Assembly (NCBI RefSeq): GCF_001559865.1 | Contig: NZ_LOHE01000024.1 | Location: 1-64,000 of the forward strand | Origin: Abyssisolibacter fermentans | Lineage (GTDB): Bacteria > Bacillota > Clostridia > Tissierellales > MCWD3 | Length of the DNA: 64,000 bases | Direction of reading: 5' to 3' | Shown here: piece by piece, positions 36,461 through 46,064 of the stretch | Layout of the letters: each line of letters starts with the position of its first letter | Position numbering within the stretch: the stretch's first letter is position 1 | Translations under genes and position numbers: made by a program | Notes under the pieces: generated by a model | What the model was told of the DNA's origin: nothing | Seen by the model: only the letters and a program-made list of their open reading frames with translations | The model's database searches: none

Positions 36461-36488
36461 AAAACCTAGAATTAAAATTCTAGGTTTT
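36461..36488 (-). terminator. thrS terminator
   Basis: AAAACCTAGAATT and AATTCTAGGTTTT pair 7 bases beyond the thrS stop, with T residues following on the minus strand. Confidence 0.8.
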
Positions 36489-36494
36489 TGTTAA

Positions 36495-38399
36495 TTATTT
36501 CTTTTCTTCAATTTGCTTTACTATCATATCAACAAACTCTTCAACCTTCATTGCTCCTATATCACCTTTTTCTCTATCTCTAATTGCTAAGCTATTTGCT
36601 TCTGCTTCTTTTTCTCCTACAATAAGCATATAAGGTATTTTTTGAAGCTGTGCTTCTCTAATCTTATAACCTATTTTTTCAGCTCTATGGTCAACTTCAA
36701 CTCTTATTTGTTTTTCCATTAATTTTTTCTTGATATCATATGCATAATCATTGTATTTATCAGATATAGGAAGAACAGTTACTTGAACTGGTGCAATCCA
36801 CAATGGGAATTTTCCAGCAAAATGTTCTATTAGTATTCCAATAAATCTCTCTATACTTCCAAATATAACCCTGTGAATCATAACCGGCCTATGCTTTTCT
36901 CCATCTTTACCAATATAATTTAAATCAAATCTTTGTGGCATTTGCATATCAAGCTGTATTGTTCCACATTGCCAAGTCCTACCTATTGCATCTTCTAAAT
37001 GAAGGTCTATCTTTGGTCCATAGAATGCTCCATCTCCTTCATTTATTGTATATTCTAGCCCAGCAGTTTTTAATGCTTCTTTTAATGCGTCTTCCGCTAT
37101 TTGCCATTCTTCATCTGTTCCCATAGAATCTTCTGGTCTTGTTGAAAGCTCCAAACTATATTTAAAACCAAATAAATTATAGAAATCATCAGCAAACTTT
37201 AATACTCCTAGAACTTCTTCTTTAATTTGCTCTGGTAACATGAATATATGCGCATCATCTTGAGTAAATGATCTAACTCTCATTAATCCATGAAGAGTTC
37301 CTGATTTTTCATGTCTGTGAACAAGACCAAGTTCAGCCATTCTAACTGGGAAATCTCTATAGCTGTATCTTTTATTTTTGAATACAAGCATTGAACCCGG
37401 ACAGTTCATAGGTTTAATTGCATGATCCATATCATCTATTTTTGTGAAATACATATTTTCTTTATAATGGTCCCAGTGTCCAGATGTATGCCATAATTCT
37501 TCATTTAGTATTATAGGTGTTTTTATTTCTCCATAGCCTCTTAATGCATGTTCTTTTCTCCATAAATCTTCTAAGACATTTCTTAAAGCCATTCCTTTTG
37601 GGTGGAAGAATGGAAATCCTGTTCCTGCTTCATTTAAACTAAATAAGTCTAATTCTTGACCAAGTTTTCTATGATCCCTTTTTTTAGCTTCCTCTAATCT
37701 TTCTAAATGTAAATCTAAATCTTTTTTCTTTTCAAATGAAGTACCATAAAGCCTTTGAAGCATTTTGTTGTTTTCATTACCTCTCCAATAAGCTCCTGCG
37801 ATACTTAGAATTTTCACTGCTTTAACTTTTTTTGTTGACTGTAAATGAGGACCTGCACAAAGGTCTACAAAATCTCCTTGCTTATAAAATGATATAATCT
37901 CATCTTCTGGTAAATCTTCTACCAGTTCAACTTTATAATCCTCTCCCATTTCCTTTAGCTTTTGTATTGCTTCATTTCTTGGAAGTATAAATCTTTCAAG
38001 TTTTAAGTTTTCTTTAGCAATTTTTTTCATTTCAGCTTCAATTTTTTCTAAATCTTCTGGTGTAAACTTGTGCTCAGTATCGAAATCATAATAGAACCCA
38101 TCTTTGATAGCAGGACCTATTGCTAATTTTGTATCAGGGAATAGTCTTTTTACTGCTTGTGCTAAAATATGTGCACTTGTATGTCTAAATATATTTCTTC
38201 CATCTTCATTGTCGAATTTTAATAATTCTAAACTAATATCTTCATTTATTACTTCATCTAACCCAACTGTTTTATCATTCACCTTAGCTCCTAAAATAAC
38301 TCTAGCTAAACCTGAACTAATATCATTTGCAACATCAATAACTTTTATGCCAGCTTCATATTGTCTAACTGAGCCATCTGGTAATGTAATATTAATCAT
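36495..38399 (-). CDS. thrS: Threonyl-tRNA synthetase
   Basis: This 634-residue class II synthetase has the TGS domain (1-60), the editing domain with the HTSAHILAQAVKRLF metal-binding region, and the catalytic core with GTGFPFFHPKGMALRN, RMAELGLVHRHEKSGTLHGL and MIHRVIFGSIERFIGILIE. The C-terminal anticodon-binding domain starts at PLWIAPVQVTVLPI. It charges tRNA-Thr. The ATG has GGAGGAT upstream. Expression is controlled by a T-box leader at about 38640-38880. Confidence 0.97.
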   Translation of the reverse strand: MINITLPDGSVRQYEAGIKVIDVANDISSGLARVILGAKVNDKTVGLDEVINEDISLELLKFDNEDGRNIFRHTSAHILAQAVKRLFPDTKLAIGPAIKDGFYYDFDTEHKFTPEDLEKIEAEMKKIAKENLKLERFILPRNEAIQKLKEMGEDYKVELVEDLPEDEIISFYKQGDFVDLCAGPHLQSTKKVKAVKILSIAGAYWRGNENNKMLQRLYGTSFEKKKDLDLHLERLEEAKKRDHRKLGQELDLFSLNEAGTGFPFFHPKGMALRNVLEDLWRKEHALRGYGEIKTPIILNEELWHTSGHWDHYKENMYFTKIDDMDHAIKPMNCPGSMLVFKNKRYSYRDFPVRMAELGLVHRHEKSGTLHGLMRVRSFTQDDAHIFMLPEQIKEEVLGVLKFADDFYNLFGFKYSLELSTRPEDSMGTDEEWQIAEDALKEALKTAGLEYTINEGDGAFYGPKIDLHLEDAIGRTWQCGTIQLDMQMPQRFDLNYIGKDGEKHRPVMIHRVIFGSIERFIGILIEHFAGKFPLWIAPVQVTVLPISDKYNDYAYDIKKKLMEKQIRVEVDHRAEKIGYKIREAQLQKIPYMLIVGEKEAEANSLAIRDREKGDIGAMKVEEFVDMIVKQIEEKK

Positions 38400-38439
38400 A
38401 TCATAATCCTCCTTTTATTTTTTAAAAATCTCTATTCAA

Positions 38440-38635
38440 TCCAATATTAATAATGAAACTCTACTCACTTCTTTCCTAGAAGTAAGCGATTCACAACAAA
38501 TTAAATTTTGGATTCTCTGCTTTCTGAATTTTTGCCTTTTCTTTAATCTTTCAAGCTGTAACTCCTACTCATTTTGTTCCTAGGAGTAAGCGACTCACAC
38601 CAAATCATAAATTTGGGTTCTCTGCTTAAATTAAA
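38440..38635 (-). repeat. Tandem repeat in the thrS leader
   Basis: Two copies of about 60 bases (around 38465-38525 and 38568-38632) share CTAG-AGTAAGCGA-TCACA, then CAAAT and ATTCTCTGCTT. They lie between the T-box terminator and the thrS start. Related DNA is at 48972-49043 (ACACCAAATCTAAATTTTTT, ATTCTCTGCTT) and partly at 5695-5735 and 42770-42800. Confidence 0.5.
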
Positions 38636-38636
38636 A

Positions 38637-38885
38637 AAACTCCCGTTCCTAGAATTGCTTCTAGGGACGAGAGTATATTCGCGCGGTACCACCCTAATTA
38701 AATATTATATAAAATATATAATACTTCACTCAATCATATAACGCTCATTTAAGCGGAAATCCTTACGTCATAAAACAATTTATGACCTCAGATACAACTC
38801 AAGGTTAGTCTTCGATTAGCAAGTAATAGGATGCTTACAGCCAAGGCACTCCCTCTCTATATTACTTTTTCTAATTTACTCTTCC
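38637..38885 (-). promoter_or_regulatory. T-box leader of thrS
   Basis: On the minus strand the T-box sequence AGGGTGGTACCGCG is followed by a terminator stem (CTCTCGTCCCTAGAAG/CTAGGAACGGGAG and seven T residues). Upstream are GAGAGGGAGTGCC and a stem-I-like region with CTAACCTTGAG, where ACC is a plausible threonine specifier codon. Uncharged tRNA-Thr would stabilise the antiterminator and turn thrS on. Confidence 0.92.
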
Positions 38886-39026
38886 TATCATAGCTTTTAC
38901 TTTATTAACTTTGTAAACATTATAAGTTTATAATGAATTATTGTCAAGGTTATTTTTTATTTTTTTTAATTTTCAATACAGCATTAATTAATTAAGCATT
39001 AACACTATTTTATTTATAACTATTTT

Positions 39027-40457
39027 TTAGCTTTTTAGTTTTGCACGATATTTTTTACCATTAATCTTTATATTACTAAAAGCTTTGTAAACTATTCTTT
39101 CCTTGCCACCTAAAATTTCAATATTTGTTACTTTGCCCTTAATTTCTATTTTACCTATATCTGATTGATTAATACCGCTTATGCTTCTAAGAGTTGAAAT
39201 TATATCTCTCTTGGTAAAAATACTGTTCACATTTCCTGCATTCAATTGAACTATTACGCCTTTCTTATTTCCAGCAATATACCGATTTTTTTTAGACAAT
39301 CTTTTTTGTTCTTTTTTACCAATTTTCCTAGAAACATGCCCTCCCTTACAAGGGATTTTATATCCTAAAAATTTCTGTAACTCTTCAAACCTCTCTACTT
39401 CTGGCTTTGTTACAAAGGTAATTGCCACACCGTTTTGGTCAACCCTTCCCGTTCTACCGATTCTATGTATGTAGTTCTCATTGTCAAAAGGAACAAAAAA
39501 GTTTATAACATGAGTAACCCTTTCTACATGAATTCCTCTTGCTGCAACATCTGTCGCTATCATTGTATTGTATTGACCTCTTTTAAATGCTGTCATTGTA
39601 TTCATTCTATCTAATTGTTTCATTCCTCCATGTACGCGACATATTAGATAACTCCATTTTTTCATAATAGCATAAAGTCTTTCTACCTGTTCTTGTGTGT
39701 TACAGAATATTATAGTTTTTCTAGGAGCCTCACGTCTTAGCATCATTTTAAGGAAATCAACTTTTTTTAAAGCTTCTACCGTATAATGAATTTGCTCTAT
39801 TTTATTTAAAACACTATTATCTGATTTTACCTCAATATTTTCAGGATTTTTCAAATATTTTTGACTTAAATATTGTGCCTCTAAAGGCATAGTAGCAGAA
39901 AATAATAATGTAACTCTATCGTCTGGTGTCTTTTCAATTATTTTTTCAATCTGCTCACCAAAACCCATTATCAACATTTCATCCGCTTCATCAATAACTA
40001 GATATTTCAAATCTTTTAATTTAACATTTTTTCTAAACAAATGATCCATCATTCTTCCTGGTGTAGCTACTATTACATGTGGTTTCTTTTTCAACTCTTT
40101 TCTTTGAATTTCAATTGGCTGTTTACCATAAACTGCAACACATTTAATTCCTTTATATTTACCAATACCCTCTATATCATACTTTACCTGCTCTGCTAAC
40201 TCTCTTGTTGGTGTTAAAACTAACATTTGAGTGGATTCTAGTTCAGCATTAATCTTCTCACAAATTGGTATTCCAAAAGCAGCAGTTTTACCACTACCTG
40301 TCTGTGATTGTACTATTAAATCTCTATCTTCTTCTAATATTTTAGGTATAACTATAGCTTGAACCTCTAGTGGTTTTTTAAAACCAAGTTCACTAAGACC
40401 TCTTTTAATCTCATTTGATAAAGGGTAATCTTTAATTTTCATTTCTTTTGTATCCAT
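39027..40457 (-). CDS. DEAD-box RNA helicase, DbpA/YxiN-like
   Basis: This 476-residue protein has all helicase motifs: SQTGSGKTAAFG, PTRELAEQV, VIDEADEML, LFSATMP, ATDVAARGIHVE and HRIGRTGR. The C-terminal 75 residues (VIVQLNAGNVNSIFTKRDII through to the basic end) form a DbpA-type RNA-binding domain, as in proteins that bind 23S rRNA hairpin 92 in large-subunit assembly. The gene stands alone, and the ATG has AAAGGAA upstream. A gap of about 250 bases precedes the next gene and shows nothing notable. Confidence 0.92.
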   Translation of the reverse strand: MDTKEMKIKDYPLSNEIKRGLSELGFKKPLEVQAIVIPKILEEDRDLIVQSQTGSGKTAAFGIPICEKINAELESTQMLVLTPTRELAEQVKYDIEGIGKYKGIKCVAVYGKQPIEIQRKELKKKPHVIVATPGRMMDHLFRKNVKLKDLKYLVIDEADEMLIMGFGEQIEKIIEKTPDDRVTLLFSATMPLEAQYLSQKYLKNPENIEVKSDNSVLNKIEQIHYTVEALKKVDFLKMMLRREAPRKTIIFCNTQEQVERLYAIMKKWSYLICRVHGGMKQLDRMNTMTAFKRGQYNTMIATDVAARGIHVERVTHVINFFVPFDNENYIHRIGRTGRVDQNGVAITFVTKPEVERFEELQKFLGYKIPCKGGHVSRKIGKKEQKRLSKKNRYIAGNKKGVIVQLNAGNVNSIFTKRDIISTLRSISGINQSDIGKIEIKGKVTNIEILGGKERIVYKAFSNIKINGKKYRAKLKS

Positions 40458-40731
40458 AATTTTTATTCCTTTCTGTGTTTATTAACACAAATATTTACTT
40501 ATTATTTCTGTATTTATTTAGCTAGGCTCAATGAAAATAGTATATCATATTTAAACATTTTATACTTCTATAATTTAATATTTATTATCATATTATACCC
40601 AATTAATTAACCTTTTTTGTTTTATTATTTATAGAATGGTTTTCTTTCTTATTTTATCAAGCATATATCAACTGTTTTTTTAATAATAATTACTATGGTT
40701 ATTACATTCCTATCACATGAAAGGTGATGTT

Positions 40732-41271
40732 ATGGAATTTAATGTGAAAAATCTTTTATACAAATCCAGCTTTTATAACAGCACTCATGATAATATGGAT
40801 TTAGATTCTGTTTTCTCTTATGTTATAAATTTTATAAAACAAGATTGTAATTCTAGCTATCGTCTTTCTATAGGCACTGATTCACAAGTCAAATCTAATT
40901 CTACAGTTTTTGTCACTGCTATAGTAATTCACAGAATAGGTAAATGTGCATGGGGTTGTGTAAATAAGATTATAATTCCATACAAAATTAATAGCATAAG
41001 AGAAAAAATTTCTATTGAAGCTAATTTAACCTTACAAATTGTTAACGAAATATCTATCAATTATTTTGACAAACTGTTGAATTCGGTTATTAACTGTTTA
41101 GATGAAGGAACAGATTTTTATAATGAAATTCATATTGACATAGGTAAAAACGGTAAGACAAGATGCATGATCAACGAAATTATAAAATATTTTTCTGGAT
41201 TAGGTTTTAGTACTAAAATAAAACCCGAATCATACGCAGCTTCATCATATGCTAATAAATATACTAAATAA
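40732..41271 (+). CDS. YkuK-like (DUF458) RNase H-fold protein
   Basis: This 179-residue protein has the DUF458 landmarks: RLSIGTDSQVKSNSTVFVTA near the N-terminal third, EIHIDIGKNGKTR, and KPESYAASSYANKYTK at the C-terminus. The Asp residues resemble those of the RNase H fold, and the family occurs with sporulating Firmicutes. No activity is established. I chose the ATG at 40732, with AAAGGTGAT upstream; another in-frame ATG lies at 40717. Confidence 0.82.
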   Translation: MEFNVKNLLYKSSFYNSTHDNMDLDSVFSYVINFIKQDCNSSYRLSIGTDSQVKSNSTVFVTAIVIHRIGKCAWGCVNKIIIPYKINSIREKISIEANLTLQIVNEISINYFDKLLNSVINCLDEGTDFYNEIHIDIGKNGKTRCMINEIIKYFSGLGFSTKIKPESYAASSYANKYTK

Positions 41272-41277
41272 CACAAA

Positions 41278-41306
41278 AAACCTTATGCTAATAATAGCAT
41301 AAGGTT
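41278..41306. terminator. Bidirectional terminator between ykuK-like and csp
   Basis: AACCTTATGCTA and TAGCATAAGGTT form a perfect stem between convergent genes. Confidence 0.85.
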
Positions 41307-41320
41307 AAAATATCCATTAA

Positions 41321-41518
41321 CTAAATAATAGTAATATTTTCTGCTTGAGGTCCTTTTGGTCCTTGAGCAACATCAAATGATACTTTTTGACCTTCTTCTA
41401 AAGTTTTGAATCCATCAACATTAATTTGAGAAAAATGAGCAAATACGTCATTTCCGTCTTCTCCTGTTATAAATCCAAATCCTTTGCTTGAGTTAAACCA
41501 TTTTACTGTACCAGTCAT
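41321..41518 (-). CDS. csp: Cold-shock protein
   Basis: This 65-residue single OB-fold protein has both RNA-binding motifs: RNP1 KGFGFITGE and RNP2 DVFAHFSQI. It binds single-stranded RNA/DNA and acts as an RNA chaperone. I chose MTGTVKWFN (41518), which has TAGGAGG upstream. The DNA upstream of the gene is AT-rich and has a long potential leader, as is common for csp genes. Confidence 0.95.
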   Translation of the reverse strand: MTGTVKWFNSSKGFGFITGEDGNDVFAHFSQINVDGFKTLEEGQKVSFDVAQGPKGPQAENITII

Positions 41519-41784
41519 ATATACTGTACCTCCTAAATTTATTTTCCTTAAATCTTTGTAAAACACATAACAAACATTTCTAAATTAGGATAGTACATAA
41601 AATACAAACACCAATTAAAAATATTAATGTTAATTTGTTTACTAATAATTTAAGTAACAATTAATGATAACATAAAATAAAATGTTTGTCAAATAAATTT
41701 TCCAATTAAATTATATTTTTTTATGTTTTATAAATTGCAATATTAAATCCAACTCATTCTTACTCTGTATTGTTGTTCAAATCT

Positions 41785-42681
41785 TTAATCCTTTAATTTT
41801 ATAGTCGTTATATAGACAGATAAAATAATTAATAATCCACTAAATATATTTAGTAAATAAAACTGTTCATCTAATAAAGTTATAGACAAAATTATTGAAA
41901 AAACAGGCACTAAATTTATAAATATTGAAGTTTTTGAAGGACCAATTAATCCAATAGATTTTTGTTGAATTAAATAACCAAACACCGTTGGAAATATAGA
42001 CATATATAACACTGCAATCCAGGCATTTTTAGAAGCCAGCGCAACAGCATCGAATAACCCCTCAGCAATAGCAAAAGGAAATAATATAATAGTACACGTA
42101 ATAAAGCTGTATGCTGTTAAAAATAATGGAGTGTAATTTTTCACATGTTTTTTTACTAATATGGAATATGTAGCCCAACAAAAAACTGCTAGTATCATAA
42201 TCATATCGCCTTTATTCAAATTCATTGTTATCAATATGTTTATATCCCAATTTGTTAATGTAAGTGCTACTCCAATAAACGCTAATGCTATTGCTCCTAT
42301 TTTTTTTATACTTAATTTTTCTTGTCCGATCAACCCTGCTATTAAAACAGTCATCAATGGGTTCGTGGCTGCAAGTATTGATGCATTTATAGCTTTTGTA
42401 TATTTTAATGCAGTAAAAAATAATATATGATATCCTACCATACCAACTAAGCCTAGCATAAAAATAATCGGTAAATCTTCTTTTTTGGGTTTCCATGAAT
42501 CTTTTTGCTTGTAAACTAATAAAGTAAAAATAACAATTGAAGCAAAAAAGAATCTCAAAAAAGTTACTGATACAGGACTAAACTCTTTAATTGAAATTTT
42601 GCCTGCGATAAATGCTCCTGCCCAAAACAAAGCTGCTGCTACCATTAATAAGTATATCCATTTGTTGTTTTTTGATTTCAT
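41785..42681 (-). CDS. EamA (DMT) family transporter
   Basis: This 298-residue protein has ten membrane segments in two EamA repeats: LLMVAAALFWAGAFIAGKIS with SFLRFF-type follow-on at the start, NPLMTVLIAGLIGQEKLS, AVFCWATYSILVKKH, and INLVPVFSIILSITLLDEQF. It is an exporter or permease of unknown substrate. The ATG at 42681 has GGGAGAGGG upstream; the frame runs further back into a MITE-like repeat end. Confidence 0.87.
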   Translation of the reverse strand: MKSKNNKWIYLLMVAAALFWAGAFIAGKISIKEFSPVSVTFLRFFFASIVIFTLLVYKQKDSWKPKKEDLPIIFMLGLVGMVGYHILFFTALKYTKAINASILAATNPLMTVLIAGLIGQEKLSIKKIGAIALAFIGVALTLTNWDINILITMNLNKGDMIMILAVFCWATYSILVKKHVKNYTPLFLTAYSFITCTIILFPFAIAEGLFDAVALASKNAWIAVLYMSIFPTVFGYLIQQKSIGLIGPSKTSIFINLVPVFSIILSITLLDEQFYLLNIFSGLLIILSVYITTIKLKD

Positions 42682-42708
42682 ATGTCCCTCTCCCATTATT
42701 AAGTTTGA

Positions 42709-42849
42709 ACCCAGATTATTCATAAATTTTTTATAAATGTGTAATTTTTAAAATGAATAAGCATGCTAAATTAAATTTAAGCTCTCTGCTCATAATTCAA
42801 TATTATACATCATATTATTGTGCTTTATATGAATAATTAGAGTTAAATA
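42709..42849. repeat. MITE-like element, complete, 140 bp
   Basis: It begins AACCCAGATTATTCATAAAT and ends TATGAATAATTAGAGTT, giving imperfect terminal inverted repeats of about 16 bases. It has no coding capacity. The centre contains AAGCTCTCTGCTC, like the thrS-leader repeat. Confidence 0.6.
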
Positions 42850-42957
42850 AAGTTTTGATATATACGGTAGTCTTCTAAATCAATAAATCGCTTTATTTAT
42901 ATTATAATATACCATCTTTTTAATTTTGGATAGCATTATTTTTAATATATACCCAGA

Positions 42958-43121
42958 CTATTCATAGAAAATTGATACTATATTGCATCCTTCTGTTATA
43001 AGAAATCCATTATATGACGGACATACCAACTCAGTATCCCTTCAAACTCACTGAAATCTTCTAATTCAGAACTATACAACATATTATGAAAGTTATAATT
43101 AATAATCAGGTTTAATTTCAT
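42958..43121. repeat. MITE-like element, about 165 bp
   Basis: It begins ACCCAGACTATTCATAGAAA and ends TTAATAATCAGGTTT. Its inner part (43000-43050) resembles the 3' flank of the structured repeat at 5.5 kb. With the previous element it fills the gap between the EamA and PTS genes. Confidence 0.5.
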
Positions 43122-43157
43122 AAACAGAGCGAGATAATTTAAGACATAAGAATTAAA

Positions 43158-43604
43158 TCAATCAAACACACTACTTATAATAGATATCACTTCTGTTTTA
43201 TTCTTTGCTTTTCTAAGACTCTTTATAAATTCTTTATCCATCAGTTTTCTAGATAAGTCAGACAATATTTTTAAATGAAGATTATCTTTATTCTCACTTG
43301 GAACACCTAATAAAAAAACTAAATCTACATTTTCTTTATCTATTGATTCCCACTCTACAGACGATTGTAATTTCCCGAATACTATCATAGCCTCTTTAAC
43401 TGCACTTGATTTAGCATGAGGAATAGCTATACCATCTCCAATTCCTGTAGAGTATGATTTTTCTCTAGCATGTACATCTTTAATAAATGTATTTACATCC
43501 AATACCTTACCTGCTTTAGCTGAAAGCTCAGATAGTAATTTTATAACTTCATTTTTATTTTTGGCATTTATATTAAACTCTATTAAATTTTCATTTATTA
43601 TCAT
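43158..43604 (-). CDS. Orphan PTS EIIA domain (fructose/nitrogen type)
   Basis: This 148-residue protein is of the EIIA-fructose/PtsN fold, with the phosphorylatable His in GIGDGIAIPHAKS and the second conserved stretch VFLLGVPSENKDNLHLKILS. No IIB, IIC or regulator gene is adjacent, so it may serve a distant permease or have a regulatory role like PtsN. The start has TGGAGGA upstream. Confidence 0.85.
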   Translation of the reverse strand: MIINENLIEFNINAKNKNEVIKLLSELSAKAGKVLDVNTFIKDVHAREKSYSTGIGDGIAIPHAKSSAVKEAMIVFGKLQSSVEWESIDKENVDLVFLLGVPSENKDNLHLKILSDLSRKLMDKEFIKSLRKAKNKTEVISIISSVFD

Positions 43605-43952
43605 TGTTTATCCTCCATAGTTTTCATTTTATAAAGGTATTATCTTATATTCAAAGCAATTTCTTCAAATATTATTATATACTTAATATCTTTTTTTTCA
43701 AACTTAAGCTTTTGGGTTATAAAAAATAAATCCATTCAGCAGAAATAATAAACATAGAAACTTTAATAATTCTACTTTAACTGAAATAAAAATCACCTAC
43801 TCTATTTATGAAATAGAATTTATCAATTAATAAGTAAGCTAGGACAAATATAGCATTTATCCTAGCCTATTAAAGATATCATTTATTATATTATTCTATA
43901 CAAATTAAAGGAGTTATTTCGAACATATTTCTGTTTACTATTTATTTTTCAA

Positions 43953-44369
43953 CTAACTATCATCATTATTATTAATCTGATCATCTAGTATTCTTAGCCA
44001 TTTCATAATAATTTCTGGTATTTTTACTCCCATTGTATTGCAGTTTTCTAGAATACTTCCAAATTCTTTAAAGCATAAGGCACACACGAAAATCTCTAAT
44101 AATGGAATTTCAAATCCATTTATAGATAGTATCCTTTGACCAGAAACTACTGCACATAATAATATTACTTCAGCCGCTTTTTTTGTTAAACCAAGTCTCA
44201 TACAATGGCTGGAAAAATGCCTTGTTCTAAATGCTTTCAAAAGTCCTGATATGAGATCTAATACTAATAATATCAGCCATAACATAATAATCTCAAAATT
44301 CAATCCAGCTAAATAAGCAATAAAACCAGTTAGTGAGCCTAACAAAAATATAAAAGCATCAATTTTCAT
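43953..44369 (-). CDS. Holin family protein (phage_holin_4/TcdE-like)
   Basis: This 138-residue protein has three hydrophobic segments and the family pattern IIMLWLILLVLDLISGLLKA followed by a K/R-rich loop and KKAAEVILLCAVV. Related proteins are phage holins or the TcdE/UtxA secretion holins. No endolysin or phage gene is adjacent. It lies immediately downstream of a tyrosine-recombinase remnant, so it could be an inserted cassette. GAGGTGA precedes the ATG. Confidence 0.8.
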   Translation of the reverse strand: MKIDAFIFLLGSLTGFIAYLAGLNFEIIMLWLILLVLDLISGLLKAFRTRHFSSHCMRLGLTKKAAEVILLCAVVSGQRILSINGFEIPLLEIFVCALCFKEFGSILENCNTMGVKIPEIIMKWLRILDDQINNNDDS

Positions 44370-44599
44370 GATTTCACCTCTTTTTAATTCTCATTAGTAC
44401 TTTTGATTATTGTGCATGTCTCTTGTTATATAATATTAGATAAAGCTGAATTGTGTTACCTGTAAATATTAATATTTTTTATGTAAAATAGAAAGCAAAA
44501 GCTATATTATCCATTACTCAAAAAAGAAATCATTTAGTAAAAATGCTTCATGTATATCCGAAATTATAGCGATTTTTTCATCTCTAGATTCTCCTTTCT

Positions 44600-44910
44600 A
44601 TCTCTATTCATCACTCTTAAGGAATATCCAAGAGGGATATGTTAGATAACTTTTAAATTTCCGTATGTTAGTTCAAACTTTTGCCCAAATTCACCAAAAA
44701 CTTATGAGCTAAACAATTAATGTTCTATGCATTATATTATCTAATAATTGAATAACAAATGAATAATTCAAAGTATGTACAGTATTTTTTCTCTTTATTA
44801 TACTTTTCCAAATATTTTTTGTACAAAATTACAGTTAAAAAGCATTTTATTTACCTCATAATACTTCTATATTTATCTTTAAAAACTTTTTATTTCATGT
44901 ATTTCTATAT
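44600..44910 (-). pseudogene. Tyrosine recombinase remnant 1
   Basis: On the minus strand, KDKYRS (about 44890), then TVHTL-YSF-QLL (about 44790-44745), align with the recombinase remnant at 60.9-61.2 kb. A shared 3' flank (GAACTAACATACGG, then AAAAGTTATCTAACAT, at 44640-44690) follows. Stops and deletions are frequent. The remainder of the 44370-45087 gap holds a hairpin at 44931-44961 (AAACCATGA/TCATGGTTT) and no gene. Confidence 0.55.
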
Positions 44911-45087
44911 TATATTTTACAAAAAGCTAAAACCATGAAATTTATTACAATCTCATGGTTTTTATGTATTTTTATTTTATTGTTAATAGTAAAAAGATGC
45001 TTAAATGAATATTTGATAATTTTTGTGCATATTACCCAAAAATAAACTTTACCAAGTTGACATTAATTAAATCTTATATTTTCTCTT

Positions 45088-45447
45088 CTATTTTTTCTTT
45101 GATTGTGTATTGCTCTTAATATCAATAATATCACGTGTTAACCTATGAACTACAGACGCAAACAAGCAAATTAATAATCCTTGTGCGAATATCCCTAAAC
45201 TTACACCTATCCCTATTGGATTAATTTCAGTGGAATAGTAAGAAGTTTTAATAAAACCAAATTTATAAAAAACAATTAATGCAATTATTATACTTAATAT
45301 GAATACCACTGTAGAAAAAGTTTTTAATGTATCAGCATAATTATAATGGTTATTATTAGTAGAACTATTTTCTATTCTAGATTTATCCTCACTTTCAGTT
45401 GATAAAGTTTCGTCACTGGTTTCTAAAATTTTATCTAAATCAGACAT
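45088..45447 (-). CDS. Hypothetical membrane protein, two segments
   Basis: This 119-residue protein has a polar, acidic N-terminus (about 45 residues) followed by two membrane segments (VVFILSIIIALIVFYKFGFI and IGIGVSLGIFAQGLLICLFA). Its start overlaps the stop region of the gene before it, and its AAAGGAGAGG site is inside that gene, so the pair is coupled. I do not recognise the family. Confidence 0.6.
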   Translation of the reverse strand: MSDLDKILETSDETLSTESEDKSRIENSSTNNNHYNYADTLKTFSTVVFILSIIIALIVFYKFGFIKTSYYSTEINPIGIGVSLGIFAQGLLICLFASVVHRLTRDIIDIKSNTQSKKK

Positions 45448-45681
45448 TTACGCCTCTCCTTTCTGTTTCTTTTGTTTACGTTGATTTGAAAATAGTACAA
45501 CGAAAAAAATAACTAATGAACCGGCAAAAATAATATCAAAGGCATTTGCAAGTCTGAAATATAATATCGGGTTATCTACAAATAAAAAATCATCTAAGGT
45601 AAATAAGAAAATAATGATTTTTCCTATAAGTCCTATTATACTCCCGATTATTGCGAAAATAGTAGCATTTTTTAATCTCAT
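45448..45681 (-). CDS. Hypothetical membrane protein, two segments
   Basis: This 77-residue protein is almost wholly hydrophobic: ATIFAIIGSIIGLIGKIIIF, a short loop, then IIFAGSLVIFFVVLF and a basic end (NQRKQKKQKGEA). I chose the ATG at 45681, with AAAGGGGG upstream. It is the first gene of a two-gene unit. Function is unknown; the size and pairing would suit a small membrane complex. Confidence 0.55.
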   Translation of the reverse strand: MRLKNATIFAIIGSIIGLIGKIIIFLFTLDDFLFVDNPILYFRLANAFDIIFAGSLVIFFVVLFSNQRKQKKQKGEA

Positions 45682-45844
45682 ATATGTACCCCCTTTTATT
45701 TTAGAATTTGTGTCCATTATATATAAAATTATGAATTTAATCAAGTTTTTCTCTTTCTTTCATTTTTCATAACCTTCTAACATATTTTAAGTACCTTTAT
45801 TTCTCTGACTCTAGACTCCAACCGAATAGTTTAGTCTATTTAAA

Positions 45845-46063
45845 CTAACACATTTTACTTAGGTTACCAACCAAAAGGTCATGGCTAACGCAGCGCACAA
45901 CTAATTGCTCATACCTGAATAAGATTTTTATCTTCTCTTTGGCTATTTCTATACTAAACTCTCCTAGTCTTGATATTAAGGCTTCATAGAACTTGTCTAC
46001 ATCTTGGTTGTAGTCTTGAATAAAGAGCATATAGAGTCTCCTAGGTTGACTAGATTGTATCAA
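45845..46063 (-). pseudogene. Reverse transcriptase (group II intron-type) remnant
   Basis: FIQDYNQDVDKFYEALISRL followed by GEFSIEIAKEKIKIL matches the stretch after the catalytic YADD box in group II intron reverse transcriptases (F-Q/K-x-A-x-x-F, then L-RL-KFGLE-EEKT). The YADD box and everything upstream are missing. The last 80 bases resemble 55803-55880. It abuts a palindromic attC-like element. Confidence 0.55.
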
Positions 46064-46064
46064 T

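Noticed and set aside
40561-40716. CRISPR-like or tRNA features in AT-rich gaps
   Set aside because: No regularly spaced repeats and no cloverleaf with TTCRANNY were found in this or other gaps.
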